A stretch of 64,000 nucleotides of DNA from Paulownia fortunei (taxonomy: Eukaryota > Streptophyta > Magnoliopsida > Lamiales > Paulowniaceae). Where the stretch lies: assembly GCA_019321725.1 (NCBI GenBank), contig CM033118.1, positions 19,545,776 to 19,609,775 of the forward strand. The letters run 5' to 3'. This document shows positions 24,746 to 36,608 of this stretch, piece by piece. The position numbers were made by a program, and so were the translations under genes. The notes beneath the pieces are model-generated. The model worked only from the letters and a program-made list of their open reading frames with translations. It did no database searches and was not told the DNA's origin. The stretch's first letter is position 1. Each line of letters starts with the position of its first letter.

Positions 24746-25146
24746 CATCCCAAAAATGCACAACTTGCCGAAACCCACCTCAAGCCGTCGTTGCCATCCC
24801 TACAGCATCCCAAAAAACATGCACAACATGCGCAGACCCACCTCAAGCCGTCGTTGCCATCCCTACAGCATCCCAAAAACATGCACAACTTGCAGAAACC
24901 CACCTCAAGCTGTCGTTGCCATCCCTACAGCATCCCAAAAACATGCACAACATGCGCAGACCCACCTCAAGCCGTCGTTGCCATCCCTACAGCATCCCAA
25001 AAACATGCACAACTTGCAGAAACCCACCTCAAGCTGTCGTTGCCATCCCTACAGCATCCCAAAAAACATGCACAACATGCGCAGACCCACCTCAAGCCGT
25101 CGTTGCCATCCTACAACATCCCAAAAAACACGCACAACACGCACAA
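24746..25146. repeat. 62-bp minisatellite, about 6.5 units in a dimer pattern
   Basis: Units start CATCCCAAAA at 24746, 24806, 24869, 24931, 24993, 25055 and 25118 (spacing 60-63 bp). Two versions alternate: one with ACTTGCAGAAACCC and AAGCTGTCG, one with ACATGCGCAGACCC and AAGCCGTCG, giving a higher-order dimer of about 124 bp. The matching place in the D block (about 48630) has a single partial unit. All three forward frames are open because the unit lacks stop codons; this is not evidence for a protein. Confidence 0.85.
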
Positions 25147-25149
25147 GAT

Positions 25150-26311
25150 TTACGTTTTTATTTTACGAATGCAGACCCTAATCCTACCCCACATCTGGTG
25201 GCTTAAACATATCCTTTAAAAAACAGAAACAACCAAAGGTATTCAGTGATAGTAAACACAGATGACTTAAAAAATTCAAGTTAGATTTCTGAATCTATTA
25301 CCAAGGGAATAGCATTGGCATTCCATTAGATTTCAGTGTCTCCTACATCTTCTGCAATATCAGCAGCCTCAACTCTGTAGGCCACTCTTTTGCGCCTTAG
25401 CTTGAACCTGAGAAACTTCACGAATAAACTACTGTTGAAATCAATCAACGGCGGAGTGTTAACGAATGGATATTAAAAGGGCGGTGGAGCGGCATGAAAG
25501 GTGAGTTCCCATGGATTAATTATCCCACAGACAAATGGACGGCTTTTTGAATTCTATCCCCCGTGTGGGTTTTGCAAATCTTGGTATTTCAACTAAGTGC
25601 TGGAAGGTGAGGTCCCTATGGGAATCCCACAGGTTTTCCTTTTTTTTTTTTTGCATGGTTTTCGAACAACAGTGATGTTGAAGAAGATGATTGAGCGGAT
25701 CTTGGGCGGGCCGCGTTGTGGGGCCAGGGGATGGTTGAAAAAGAGATGATTTTTTTTTTAAAAAAAAAATTAATGTCAAAAGAATAAGATAAGTTGTGGT
25801 TAAAATTTTAAAAATGAATTTTATAGCCTTTTGATTTGAATATTTCATTAATGTTTTTATTTTGTTTTATTTTTATTTTTTAAAAAAAATTGACTATGTG
25901 GAATCCCCATTTAGTACTTGCACTATGTGGAATTCACATGACCATAGGTTTCTTCATTTAGTAAATACATGATGCCAAATAGGTAATTTTCCCTCCAATT
26001 TTAGGAAATTTCAATTTTCTTGTCCACAGTAATTTTCAACCAAGTTAGATTTCTTTCGGGAAATTTGTCTTAAAATTGCAAATATTTTAAAGAATGTGTC
26101 TTAAAATTGATGTGCCCCAAAAAAAAAAGAAACTAACTATATGAACATAGACTACAAATATAATTTTTCCAAAGATTAATTCAAAAATGAGTGAAAAATA
26201 GCATTTGAGGATAAAATCATTCAATCAACCAAATCAACCAAATACATAATAAATCTGTGCATTGTACTTCAAGGTAAAGGTATTTTTTTATTTTTTATTT
26301 ACTTTATATCG
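25150..26311. other. Right end of the B block and AT-rich spacer
   Basis: 25.15-25.85 kb matches 48.65-49.2 kb and ends the duplicated block. Beyond it I see only AT-rich sequence. Confidence 0.5.
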
Positions 26312-27289
26312 GCCTCCTAAATAATTGATATGTAGTAATGAAATGAGAATAGAATGAACATTCTCAAACTTATTCTAAACATATGATTGATATAATTTAA
26401 TATTAGGATACACATTCCCAAATGAATCATCATTCCTAAAAGTTTGAGTTTAGTCATTCACATCCTCCTTTATGGATTTAGTCATTCCTAATCAGTTTGG
26501 ATTGAACCTATATTTTATTTTTGATAAAATTATTCTCATAAATTAAAAAAAATATTTGACAAAATATAGAAATGTAGTCCGGTCATGTTTGCCAAAACTC
26601 AACCCCTCAAGATTTCTTTGGACTTGACCACAAACTCATCTCAAACTCAAGAATCACTGGGTTGGATCCATTAGACCCGCTTTATAATTTTAAAAATATT
26701 AAAATATATTTTTTAAAAAACAATATCATCGTAACTTTTTAAATATGAAAAAATAATATTATCAATAAATAACTAATTATTTAACTTATATATACATATT
26801 TTAATTTTTAAAATATTTAAAAAAATCAAATATAATTGTTATTTTTTTATATTTAACAATTTATTAATTTTATATTACTATTTTAATTTATAAGAGTATT
26901 ATATTTATATTTTTTATGAGTATATATATAAGATAATTTTTTCATATATATATAAATATACATCACATAAATACTTACATAATAAATAAAAAATATATGC
27001 ATCGAGTTTGGGTCGGAATTGGATCTTAAAACTAAAATCTAAGACCCAGTTCGAGATTCATTTGTGGTTTCAAATGTTGTCTCAAGCAAAGTGGATTCGG
27101 GGCGGTCCCAAATTTATTTGAACCCATTGTATCCCTAATAAAATTGAACCAACACAAAAAAAAATATTTTATTTTTCTGCATCGTTTTTGTCAACTTTTT
27201 ATCTCAATCCAATTAATAATAAAAAGAATATAAAGTAATTTTATGTAATAATTTTTTTTAATGATTTTTTTTATATGAGTGTGATATTT

Positions 27290-27327
<38 letters not shown>

Positions 27328-27650
27328 TCGACTAAAATCATAACAAACTCACTATGTACAATATATCAAATAATAATTTTATTCTAAAAATTTTCTACTA
27401 AAGGATAATTTAGTTATCAATTTTTTTTATTATATTCCTACTATTCATTTCTAATTACCAATCATGAAATTGGAATCAAACAAGAAATGGTGATTCTATT
27501 CATTCTCCATTCCTTGTACATACAAAACGTGGAAAATGTTGTAATCATATTATTAATTTCCAATCATCATTCAATTTCCAATTTCATTACATTCCTAATT
27601 TCATTCCATTTCTATCTAATTTTATTCCTACGTATCAATCGTTCCCTTAG
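26312..27650. mobile_element. Probable non-autonomous TIR element
   Basis: The left end (ATTGATATGTAGTAATGAAAT, from 26324) pairs with the complement of the right end (ATTGATACGTAGGAATAAAAT), and both run on into GAATGGAATGA-like text. That gives inverted ends about 1.3 kb apart. The style resembles small PIF/Harbinger-type elements, but I could not fix a target duplication. The centre (26.58-27.13 kb) contains a further diverged repeat and a TA microsatellite. Confidence 0.4.
27292..27323. repeat. (TA)n microsatellite
   Basis: About 16 TA repeats in a row. Confidence 0.95.
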
Positions 27651-28309
27651 AAATACATGACTTTTCCTTTTTTAAAATCGAATTCAAGATGATAAATTGA
27701 TAAATTTTGGATTTTTAGGACATGACCTGCTATAACAGGCAAATATGATCGGATGATGCTGAAATGGCTTTCAATTTGGGGGAATGTCAATTTTGAAGGG
27801 AAAATCTTACGTGATGATATCTGCATTTCACTATATGATATTATTTAATAATATCCCACTTAACATGAAAATTCCCCATTATCATATTATACAAGAAAAG
27901 TCAATATCTATATCCATCTAGTTACATATCATAACTAGAAAAAAATGCCATACTATATGATTTATCAAATGAAATATTGATATGTTTGCCAGGGTTTTAA
28001 CAAGTACTAAACCATATGAACAAAAAGCATTTGGTCAAGACATTATAGTAGCATGCATGTAACTGAGGATCTTTGTAGCTTTTGCGTAATTAACAACAAC
28101 AATAAAAATTTCTTCTATATCTTGATTGAAAAGAAATTCACGATAGCCCAAATAAAAACATCTTAACAAACTCGAGAAATTATAAAGTACATGTAATTCG
28201 TAACTTGGGATTCGAATGGAAAAATGTCCCGTACATATTTGAGTTCCTATGTTGAAGAATTGTAGCTAGCTTGGTGTGATAAGTTAACACAATTTAAATA
28301 TTTAAATCG
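27651..28309. other. AT-rich spacer, no gene seen
   Basis: No supported feature. Confidence 0.5.
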
Positions 28310-29197
28310 ATTTAATTGTAAAATTCGTCCCAAAATAAAACTCGAAAGATTTTCGAACATTGAAGATAAATTTAGCTGAAAAGTGTAATTTTTGCCGGCA
28401 TTACGAGCGTGAACCCTTCAATTTGGGGATTTTTTATTTTACATGCACTTTTTAATAATGTTGGGTTAGAAAAGAAAAAGCCAAGTGGATTTACAAATAT
28501 ATTAAAAATATATATTTTGCGAAATATATTAAAATAATAACAAATATAACCAATCACCACCATACAGTCATCGTGCCCCGACGAATCTAACTCCCACACC
28601 CACCAGCCTGTTGTCCCATGGTACCACCCTCGCAACCACCGCCGTAGCAGGCCACCACCATTGCCTGCCGTTTTGTCCACAAGCCATGGCGCCACCAAAT
28701 GCAGCCATAAAGCCCAACATCCACCGAGTATAGACATCCCTTGTAGCCAACCGTCACTCCCACAGGCCACATCCCCTCTTCCTCTCTTCTTTTTTCTTCT
28801 TGGTTCAAACATAAGAAAACCCAAGAGAGAAAGCTGGAACGTGTCTAGAGAAAGAAATAGTTGGCCTGGAGTGATTTGAAAGAATTGGATAATTTGGCAT
28901 ATTTTCCAACTAGGAATTTGAGTCATGTGGCCTACATGACATTTTTTTTTCCAATTAAGCTTTAATTTTTGTTCACGTAGGCTTTTGTATATATTATATA
29001 CAATGTCAAAATTCACCGAAAAATAAAAAATTCCCAAATTAAAGGTGTAATTCCCGCGAAAATTATAATTTTTGTTCAAATTTAATTTTAGCATGTAATT
29101 TTTTTTTTTAATTTTTATCCTTAAATTGCCACTCTTTATTTTTATGAGACTGACTTTACCACCCCTATAGTTATGGGATGAATTTTACATTTAAGCC
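28310..29197. mobile_element. Small MULE-like element with GC-rich interior (possible Pack-MULE)
   Basis: The ends (TTTAATTGTAAAATTCGTCC on the left; complement of the right GGCTTAAATGTAAAATTCAT) belong to the same inverted-repeat family as the elements at 20845 and 44021. At 0.89 kb it is much shorter and lacks their 40-bp AT-rich repeats. 28560-28800 is GC-rich (CCACC, GCC words), sharply unlike its surroundings, as expected for captured gene sequence. A 240-codon minus-strand frame (29094-28372) runs from one inverted repeat to the other. It resembles no protein I know and is probably fortuitous. Confidence 0.55.
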
Positions 29198-29215
29198 TAC
29201 TCAAATTCATACAAC

Positions 29216-29479
29216 TCGGGGCACAGCTCAACTGGCGGAACAATTGAGTTGAACTTGCTTCCAACGACAGGGTGGGGGTTCGAATCCTGGTGGGAACAGT
29301 ATTGGGAACTTGGATGTTGGTTGAGACATATCCCGCGATTTACCTCCTTCTAACTGCTAGTTGAGGCATATCCCGCGATTTACCCCCTCCTAGGTGGTAG
29401 GGACATGTGTATAGAAGGTTCAGAATTAGTTTGACGCAAGTTAAGAATTTGGGTTATAAAAAATAAATAAATAAATAAA
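29216..29479 (+). mobile_element. tRNA-derived SINE
   Basis: Pol III promoter motifs are correctly spaced: box A-like CAGCTCAACTGG (29224-29235) and box B GGTTCGAATCC (29277-29287). The element ends in an A-rich AAATAAATAAATAAA tail (29457-29479). Within it, a segment containing CATATCCCGCGATTTACC occurs twice in tandem. The length of about 260 bp is typical of plant SINEs. The family is not assigned and I could not see a clear target duplication. Confidence 0.7.
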
Positions 29480-32225
29480 GATCTAAGTCCAAAACTTGTG
29501 TATTTCCACCACAAACTTGGCAAGTGATCCAAACTAAATTTTTAGTATCAAACGCTGAAATAAATGTCTTCAGTGTGGTCGTATGTAATCCAATATGATT
29601 CAATGTACTTGGGAGCATATGGGATCAGAGTCAAACAAAAGATATTCTAGCTTTGTTGATTTACTTTTGACAGCTATGCATGTTACATGCATATTTTTAG
29701 ATATTATATTCTTTATTATAAATTACTGTTTTATTTTGTATTTCATCGTTATAAATAAATATCAAATATATAAACTATTTTTTTTAAATAAATACTTAAT
29801 TATGAATCATGTATATGTGTCACGTAAATATGCATTGAAACAAAAGATTCAAATAATATTTTAAAGCTTGGTGAGAACCTCAATGTTCTCATACAGTTAG
29901 TTTCGTTTACTTAGTTCAACTACTACTTTTCTAGGAAAAGAAGTACCATCTCTTGTATACCAATCTTTCAAATTGCAAAGAGTGCGCTGGATTTAGTATT
30001 ATTTTTGGTGTTGTGAAAGAATATTTTGGAAATATATAATTTAGAAGAAGTATTGAAGAATATGGGGGGAATAGAAATATGTTTGGATGAGTTATTGAAA
30101 AATAATAATGTGATGTATTTTTTTGGAAACACATTTGAATGAACTATTTTTTGAGTGACATTTTCTAATATAAATATTTTATTCGTAGAATTTTATTTAG
30201 CTAGTGATGTCACATCTATGGCTATAAACTGTTGTTGTTTGAATTTTTATCAAGTTTCATAAATGTGTTCAAACTTGAACGAGTTTTATTCGAGTCGAAC
30301 ACAAATTAAACTCAAATAATTTGATCTTTTTATATATATTTTATTATTTTTTTACTAATCGAGTTAAGTTAACCGAGTTTTAAATTTTATCGAACGAAAA
30401 ATATATTTAAACTTAATTTATTATATTAATGAATCGAGCTCAAATAAATTTTTAGCAATCGATTTTGAGTTGAGTATCGAATAACTTAATTTATTTTCTA
30501 ACTATAGTCGCATCAAACTTTTGTTTTATTTTACTGTGTTGTTTTATTAAGAAAATGATTGTAAAATATATTTATACACTGATGTAATAATTGTAATATA
30601 TAAATATATATCGTAAATTCTTGTAATGATTGGGATATTTATATATTGAATTGATATAATGATTTGAAAACATATAAAGATGAGGACTGGTTTTTAGAAA
30701 ATAAAAACTTATTTTATGATGTTATGTGGGAAAAAATATCATTCCCTTAAAATATATTGGAAAGAAACTAATATGAACTCTAATTAGGCCTCGTCCCTTC
30801 CACAAAAATTAAGAAGAGAATCGCTCTATGAAATATATCCCAAAATTAATATCAGAATATTTATTCTTGATTTTTAACGAAATGTTAATACAATTGCGGA
30901 ACTTATTTCAGAATAATTAATGGAAACCAAATATACTAAAAGCAGAGTCCATAACAATACATCAAAGGATATATCCTTTCTGGAATTAATATTAGAAAAC
31001 TCTGATAAATTATACTTTGAATTACTAAATTTTGGAGTTTCAAATGTCAATTATACTATTTTATCGAGACCCTAAATAATCCAAATAATGTGCAACACAG
31101 ACTTTGAAATAGACCATAACGCATAAAGAAAATAATTCAACGAATGTGCAACACATTTTCTATCCATACTCAACATAGGGGGAAAAAATACTAAAAATGC
31201 ATGTAAAAGTAAATTTTTTTACTAAAAATGCATACAAAAGAAAAAAATTCATCCTACAAAAAATACTAAAAATGCATGCAAATTGTAATTATCACGAATT
31301 TGAAAAGAATTGAAAATCATATACTTTACAAACACTATAAAGATTTACATGGAAAATTTAAAAGTAGTAGAAATTTACGTGGGCAGAGAGAAATTTATCC
31401 TCACTACTAACTTGCTGTATGATTTTAAAAAAAAAATCATCTTTAAGAACAATAAACCATTCGAGACATTCGAACAATTTGAAGATTTTCCATCAAGAAT
31501 TTCTCATAAATATTGTTAGTGAAAAACATAGGAGAGAGGTTGGAATGTGTTAGGATTTTTTTTGTGGTATTAGGTGTCCATATAGAACTTGACAACCTTT
31601 TACATCCAACGCGTGTTGTTTCATTAAAAAGAAAAAACAAATTGGATCAAAAGTTGCAATATTTAATGAACATCTCTTCCAAGAAAACATCACTATCACT
31701 CACTAAAAGACGTGCCTTATAATTAATTTAATAAATATTCATATATTATTATAATAAAAAACTCGGACAATCCCCACATGAGGCCTTATGAGGGCATGAA
31801 ACACTAAAACCACATATATGTCTTCCTTTTCCACATACTATTATTGGTTCATGCATTGAGATTGAGTGAGTTCACATACTCTTGCAATCGAAAATTATTT
31901 AGAACATAAATGAATTGCATGCAAAATCGTACATAACCCACTGGTATTTCTTGTTATGTCATGGAAATCTTTGCTTAGGTATATATTTCATGAGAAATAT
32001 GGATTATTTGTGTATAAATAAAAATATTCTTGACTTGAATTGGCATGGGTGGATTGCTTCCGGTACTCGAATATAATTCACAAGTACATTAATAATAGGA
32101 AGAAAAACTTCTATGAGTCGTAATCAAGAAATGTGGGTTTAAATTATGAGTGATAGTACGTGGATTCATCCTAAGATATTGGGCGAAGTTGTCCAATATC
32201 ATACTAGAATGGCTCGGGTAGGTTG
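29480..32225. other. AT-rich spacer with degenerate repeats, no gene seen
   Basis: 30230-30500 is a diverged dispersed repeat of CGAGTT/CGAACT words. 31185-31290 contains three copies of ACTAAAAATGCATGCAAA-like sequence spaced 30-45 bp apart. Short open frames near 31.3-31.7 kb have no recognisable features. Confidence 0.45.
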
Positions 32226-32387
32226 TTGCCCAATAACAGGGCTTTTCTAATGAAAAAAGAAGGCTGGGAATGTACTTTCATTCAAGGTTTTCTCAGATTT
32301 AGTCATTGACAACGGTTAAATGATTGTTGCCAACAGTCAAAGATCGTTTCTTCCACTTCTTTTTTTTTTTTTTTTTCATTTTTTCCC

Positions 32388-32396
32388 AATAAATAC
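32388..32396 (+). promoter_or_regulatory. TATA-like box of the hAT relic
   Basis: AATAAATAC about 270 bp before the relic start codon, followed by a CT-rich leader (CTCTCAAATCTC, CTCAATTCTC) of a type usual in plant hAT elements. Confidence 0.35.
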
Positions 32397-32659
32397 CCCT
32401 CTCACTCTTCATTTTTTCCCACACTTCACCTCTCAAATCTCAATTATCCAATTCTCAACTCTCAATTCTCTAATTTTCTACTCTCAAATATTCATTCTCA
32501 GTTTTATATTTTATATTTTATACTAATTCAATTATTTCGCTAAATCATTTTTCATATATAATTTCCTTCATATTTAATTATTCATTATTCAATTTTATAT
32601 ATTAAATTTTTATCATTTATCAAAAAATAGCTAGTTCAAACAACAGATGTAAGAGAAAG

Positions 32660-34450
32660 ATGTCTACTACCGACGAGCAATCAAGACCCAATATCGATTA
32701 TGAAGTTGAGATGAGTGATGAAGAGCAAACTCACTTATTTACTACTTAAGAAACAACAAGTGATGCTCATACTCGATCTACCCTGTCTCTCAAATACTCT
32801 ATTTTTATCAAATATTTTAATAAAGTGACACTTCCAAATAGAAAGATGTGAGCAAAGTGTAAATATTATTCGCAATCTTACAAATTTCAATCCGGAGGCG
32901 ATTATGAATCTTTAAGAAGATATGTGGAGAAGAAGCAACCGGTAGAATTTGCCATTAACCGTACCCAACCTCAAATGTTGTCGTTCACATCTTCCGATGC
33001 CGGTGGAAATAATGATCTTTCTTTATTTTAATATAATGATATTAGATATAGAGAAAATTTAGCTAATTTATTTCTATTGAACATCTTAGTTTTAGTTTTG
33101 CAAATAAATATTTTTTTTATTGAATTAATTTAAACAACATATAATCCGATGACTAAAGATGTTCCACGAACCATACTAACACGCCATGTAAAAAACAATA
33201 TATAACAAAATTAAAAAAGAGTTAAAAAAGAAATATTAAACAATATAAATAATAAAATTTCTTTATGTAGTGATATTTAGAGTGACTATTGGCAAATACA
33301 TTTATATATGAGTATTACATGTAATTAGATTGATGATTTTTGAATACTTCAAAAAAGATTACTTGCATTTAGAGTTTTTGATGGTCTACACATTGCGGTA
33401 ATATTTCACAAATTATATTTGTAATATTAGAAGAATATAATTTAGTTAATAAATTTTTTTGAATATTATTTGACAATATTGCAGCTAATAATGTTAGTAT
33501 TTATGATTTTAAAGTTGTATGTGAACCATCAATTGGTGGTGATTTTTTTCATATTAGATGTATATGTCATATTTTAAATTTATATATACAAGATGATTTA
33601 AAAACTTTAGATAATCAACTTAAACCAATTAGACAAGTATTTTCTTATTTATGGACACATCAATATATTAATAAACAATTGTTTAGATTTTGTAAAGCCA
33701 ACTGTATGAGGTCTAATTTTTTCCGCAGAATGTTCAAGTCCGTTATTCCACATATTGATTATTAGAAAAATCTATCGATTATCAATATTTATTATGTCAA
33801 TTTTTTTTACAAACTGTTACGAATTTTTTCATTTATATCTACGTCATTAGACAATATGTGAAAAAGTTTGTAATATTTTAAAAAATATATTAAATGATGA
33901 TACTTTACAATTATTTAGTATTTATTCCCCAATTTCTCATTTAGTATTATTAAATTAATATAATATTGCATCAATTTGAAATGAAGACATTCACTCTAAA
34001 GATGAAAATTTAGTAAATTGTGTTTTATCAATGCAGTTGAAATCGAAAAAATATTTTTTTAAAATTTCAGATATTAATTTAATTGTTGTTGTTTTTTTAT
34101 CATAAACTTAAATTAGATGGTTTACAACACATGTTAAGAATTTATTACAATACTTTAAAACATTATGAAAATGATTATATTCTAGATATAAGAAATATTA
34201 TATTTAAAGTTACAACACTTTTAAATAAAATTTATAATGAATATAGTTCTAATTATGGTTCATAATCAACTCAAGTTGATATACATAGAACTACTACTAC
34301 TACTAGTAGTAGTAATAGTAGTTATAAGCTTACGACAACACAAATTTTACTTAGGGAATAGACTAAACGTCTTTGAGAGGAAGATCAAGAGGAGGAGACG
34401 AACGGAACAACAACGGGAACGAATGAGAATCATTGAGTCATGCCACTCCG
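32660..34450 (+). pseudogene. Decayed hAT (RICESLEEPER/zf-BED type) transposase
   Basis: Fragments in the order expected for a plant hAT transposase lie on the plus strand. First comes an acidic N-terminus from the ATG at 32660. A BED zinc finger follows (VTLPNRKM, stop, AKCKYYSQSYKFQSGG, LRRYVEKKQ), then PRTILTRHVK (about 33160), a core segment with SLCSDI-stop-SDYWQ (about 33255), HIRCICHILNLYIQDDLK (about 33550), TLDNQLKPIRQVFSYL (about 33605), and LDGLQHMLRIYYNTLKHYE (about 34112). Many in-frame stops and shifts interrupt it. The usual C-terminal dimerisation region is missing, replaced by an ACT/AGT triplet tract and charged sequence. Zinc ligands are lost (Cys to Tyr, His to Tyr, His to Gln). 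It is an inactive relic. Confidence 0.85.
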
Positions 34451-34459
34451 TAAGGTAAG

Positions 34460-35039
34460 AAGAGTTTAAAGATAAGAGAGCTACATGGGCTTTAATTTCT
34501 TTATACCCTAAGATGATATGTAGGCAAGTTAAATTTAAGTTCAAACCTTTTTTATTTTTAAAATAATTTTTAATTATATAATTTAAATTTTAGTTAATAT
34601 TGTTTTTTTCAAATTTAAGGGCAAATTTTTTATTGAAATTTAAGTTTAAACTTTAAGTTTTCAAGTTGAGCATCTTTTTTTAAATTTTTTAAATTTATAT
34701 AATTAGAATATTTGATACTTTAAATTTTATTTAATATTTTTTTGTTTCAAATTTAAGTTAAAGTTTTTTTATTAAGTTCAAAAATTAATAATATTTTTTT
34801 TAAAAAAATTAAGTTAAAAAACTTTTATTCAAATTTAAGTTTAAGATTTCAAGTCCTTGTTTTTATTTTATAAATGTTGTAATTTTATAGAATTAATGGT
34901 TAGTTAAAAAGTTACAACTTTCTAAAATATTAGTCAAAATTAAAAAAAATTAAAAAATTCAAAGATCGGTCCCGAAATCAAAACCGACGGTTATCGTATT
35001 ACTTGTAATACGATAATTTCAATAGTAAGATAAGTTAAC
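34460..35039. other. AT-rich spacer after the hAT relic
   Basis: Contains repeated AATTTAAGTT-like words, possibly the decayed 3' part of the element. No gene is seen. Confidence 0.4.
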
Positions 35040-35700
35040 CTCAAAGGAGGATTCGTGTATTACACAAACTTTAGTTGTCATGCCCTAAGCTCATGGGGTA
35101 GAGGCGAGCTTCTGGTACAATTGGTTTCATTAAAAATTGCTTCGCACTTATCTAACTCAAGTTGAACATTGGACATGCTTATAAATTATTTAAAATTTTC
35201 TCCACAATCCATATGGAGTGTTACAACTTTGGACATGCAACTTCACACACTCAACCTAAAGGAATGGGAGCCATAAGCAAGACTTCAACAGAATGGGCTT
35301 AGCTGGAAACTACTCTGCATTTGTCCATACTGTACGAATATAATTAATCCAAATTGTTATAGAAGTTTATTGTACTTATTTATAAATTATTTTAATTTTT
35401 TTTCCACAATTAATGTGGGATATCACATTAAGGGGTATTGTGTAATCTTAGGCAAATGCATTGTGTTTCCAACTATCATATAAACCCATTTTTGTATATT
35501 AATTTATATATATTTATGTAATATTATCTTTTAAGAAATATATTTTTCAAGCAAATTGTAGTGGATTTATTTTTCTTAAATTTTTTTTAAAAAATTATAA
35601 AATAATTTTAACAGGTCACGAGTTCGAGTTCAAATCTCTTAAAATTTTATTGGAATGAATTTTAAATTTTAACAAATTCATTCCAAATCTCCACCATTAT
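35040..35700. repeat. Dispersed repeat R, copy 1
   Basis: Shares long runs with 38655-39290 and 50583-51250, for example TGGTTTCATTAAAAA, GGGTATTGTGTAATCTTAG and AACCCATTTTTG. In all three places it lies immediately left of the micro-ORF region. It may be part of the duplicated unit or an old transposon. Confidence 0.65.
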
Positions 35701-36060
35701 CATCCTATAAATAGGGGCAAATCCCAATTTCCTAGCTGGATTTCAGAAACCATTATGTAGATGAAGAATTCTTACCATCAACAAATGTTGGAACAGGGAC
35801 AAATTGCAATTTCTTTGAAGGAACTATAATTTATGCGTGATGCATGCTATCATTTATTATTGGACAAGTGAAAGGTATTAAGCATGCATATATTCAAAGT
35901 TGACAAGACAAGTATCAAGTGTGGATGTGTAGGCTGCTTCTTTTTTTGACTTTGTATTCATCACAATCACAGGAGGAGCAGCTATTTGAACAGTAGAAGG
36001 AAAAAATGAAGGTTTATTTTACAGAGGAACTGGTGCAACATTTTCATTACTTATTTCATT
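35701..36060 (+). repeat. Conserved micro-ORF region, copy C, with TATA box
   Basis: TATAAATA at 35706-35713 precedes a plus-strand ATG at 35761 that opens a 22-residue frame (MKNSYHQQMLEQGQIAISLK..., stop at 35829). The copy at 39343-39411 encodes the same peptide. Copies B and the fifth unit are disrupted. Function unknown; it could be a first-exon fragment of a lost gene. Confidence 0.35.
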
Positions 36061-36608
36061 ATAATTTATTTATTAATTAATTATCTTAAAAATGAGCTAT
36101 GTAAAAAGAATATTTCGAGAATCCTTCTTATTCGATAGACATCGTATCATTTTATATTCTCACTTATTATACCTTCTTCTTAACAATTAAAACTAGACTT
36201 GTGCTACTCTTGAATATATAGCTTTCTCATTGAAAATATCAACAGCAATACAATATTTATAAATTTCAACTTAAAACTCAACTGATTCACTGGACCGAGC
36301 TTGTAAGGGACACTATCGATATTCACATAACTAGATTCAAGCAAGACGGTGTGATCATCTGTTTCAATTTGGTATTTTTTTATAAATTCGTATCAATTTC
36401 TTTAAATATATATTTGGCGTGCAACATGAAATAAAAGTAGAAGATTTGAAGTCCAAGAAACAGCCCACAACAAGTATGAATTATCTGATTTTATTTCCAG
36501 CTCCCACAGCAGTGGAATGCTTATTGATTTATACATAACAATAAAAAATGCTATATATGAAAACAAACAGGAGTATAAACCAGGAAGTGCTATGAATGAA
36601 AACAAGGT

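Larger units (their letters stand above)
15950..25850. repeat. Segmental duplication, block containing bHLH copy B
   Basis: About 9.9 kb that matches 39.28-49.25 kb in the same order and orientation: micro-ORF region, 17.2-18.5 kb spacer, bHLH gene, promoter, MULE-like element, 23.0-24.3 kb spacer, then the minisatellite end. Differences are local: an expanded minisatellite and a 35-bp tandem duplication here (17688-17740), against an extra 550 bp right of the MULE and a poly-C insert in the other copy. The outer limits are my estimate. Confidence 0.75.

Noticed and set aside
24746..25146. CRISPR-like array
   Set aside because: Whole units repeat without unique spacers, in plant nuclear DNA. 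It is a minisatellite.
24726..25219. Overlapping open frames of 96-151 codons in all three plus-strand frames
   Set aside because: They lie in the 62-bp minisatellite. The unit has no stop in any frame and is not a multiple of three, so open frames cycle by chance.
28372..29094. 240-codon minus-strand frame as a gene
   Set aside because: It begins in one inverted repeat and ends in the other, has no recognisable domain and its central composition follows the GC island. Kept only as a finding.
29224..29287. Functional tRNA gene
   Set aside because: Box A and box B are present, but there is no cloverleaf, and the element continues into an unrelated body and an AAAT tail, as in a SINE.
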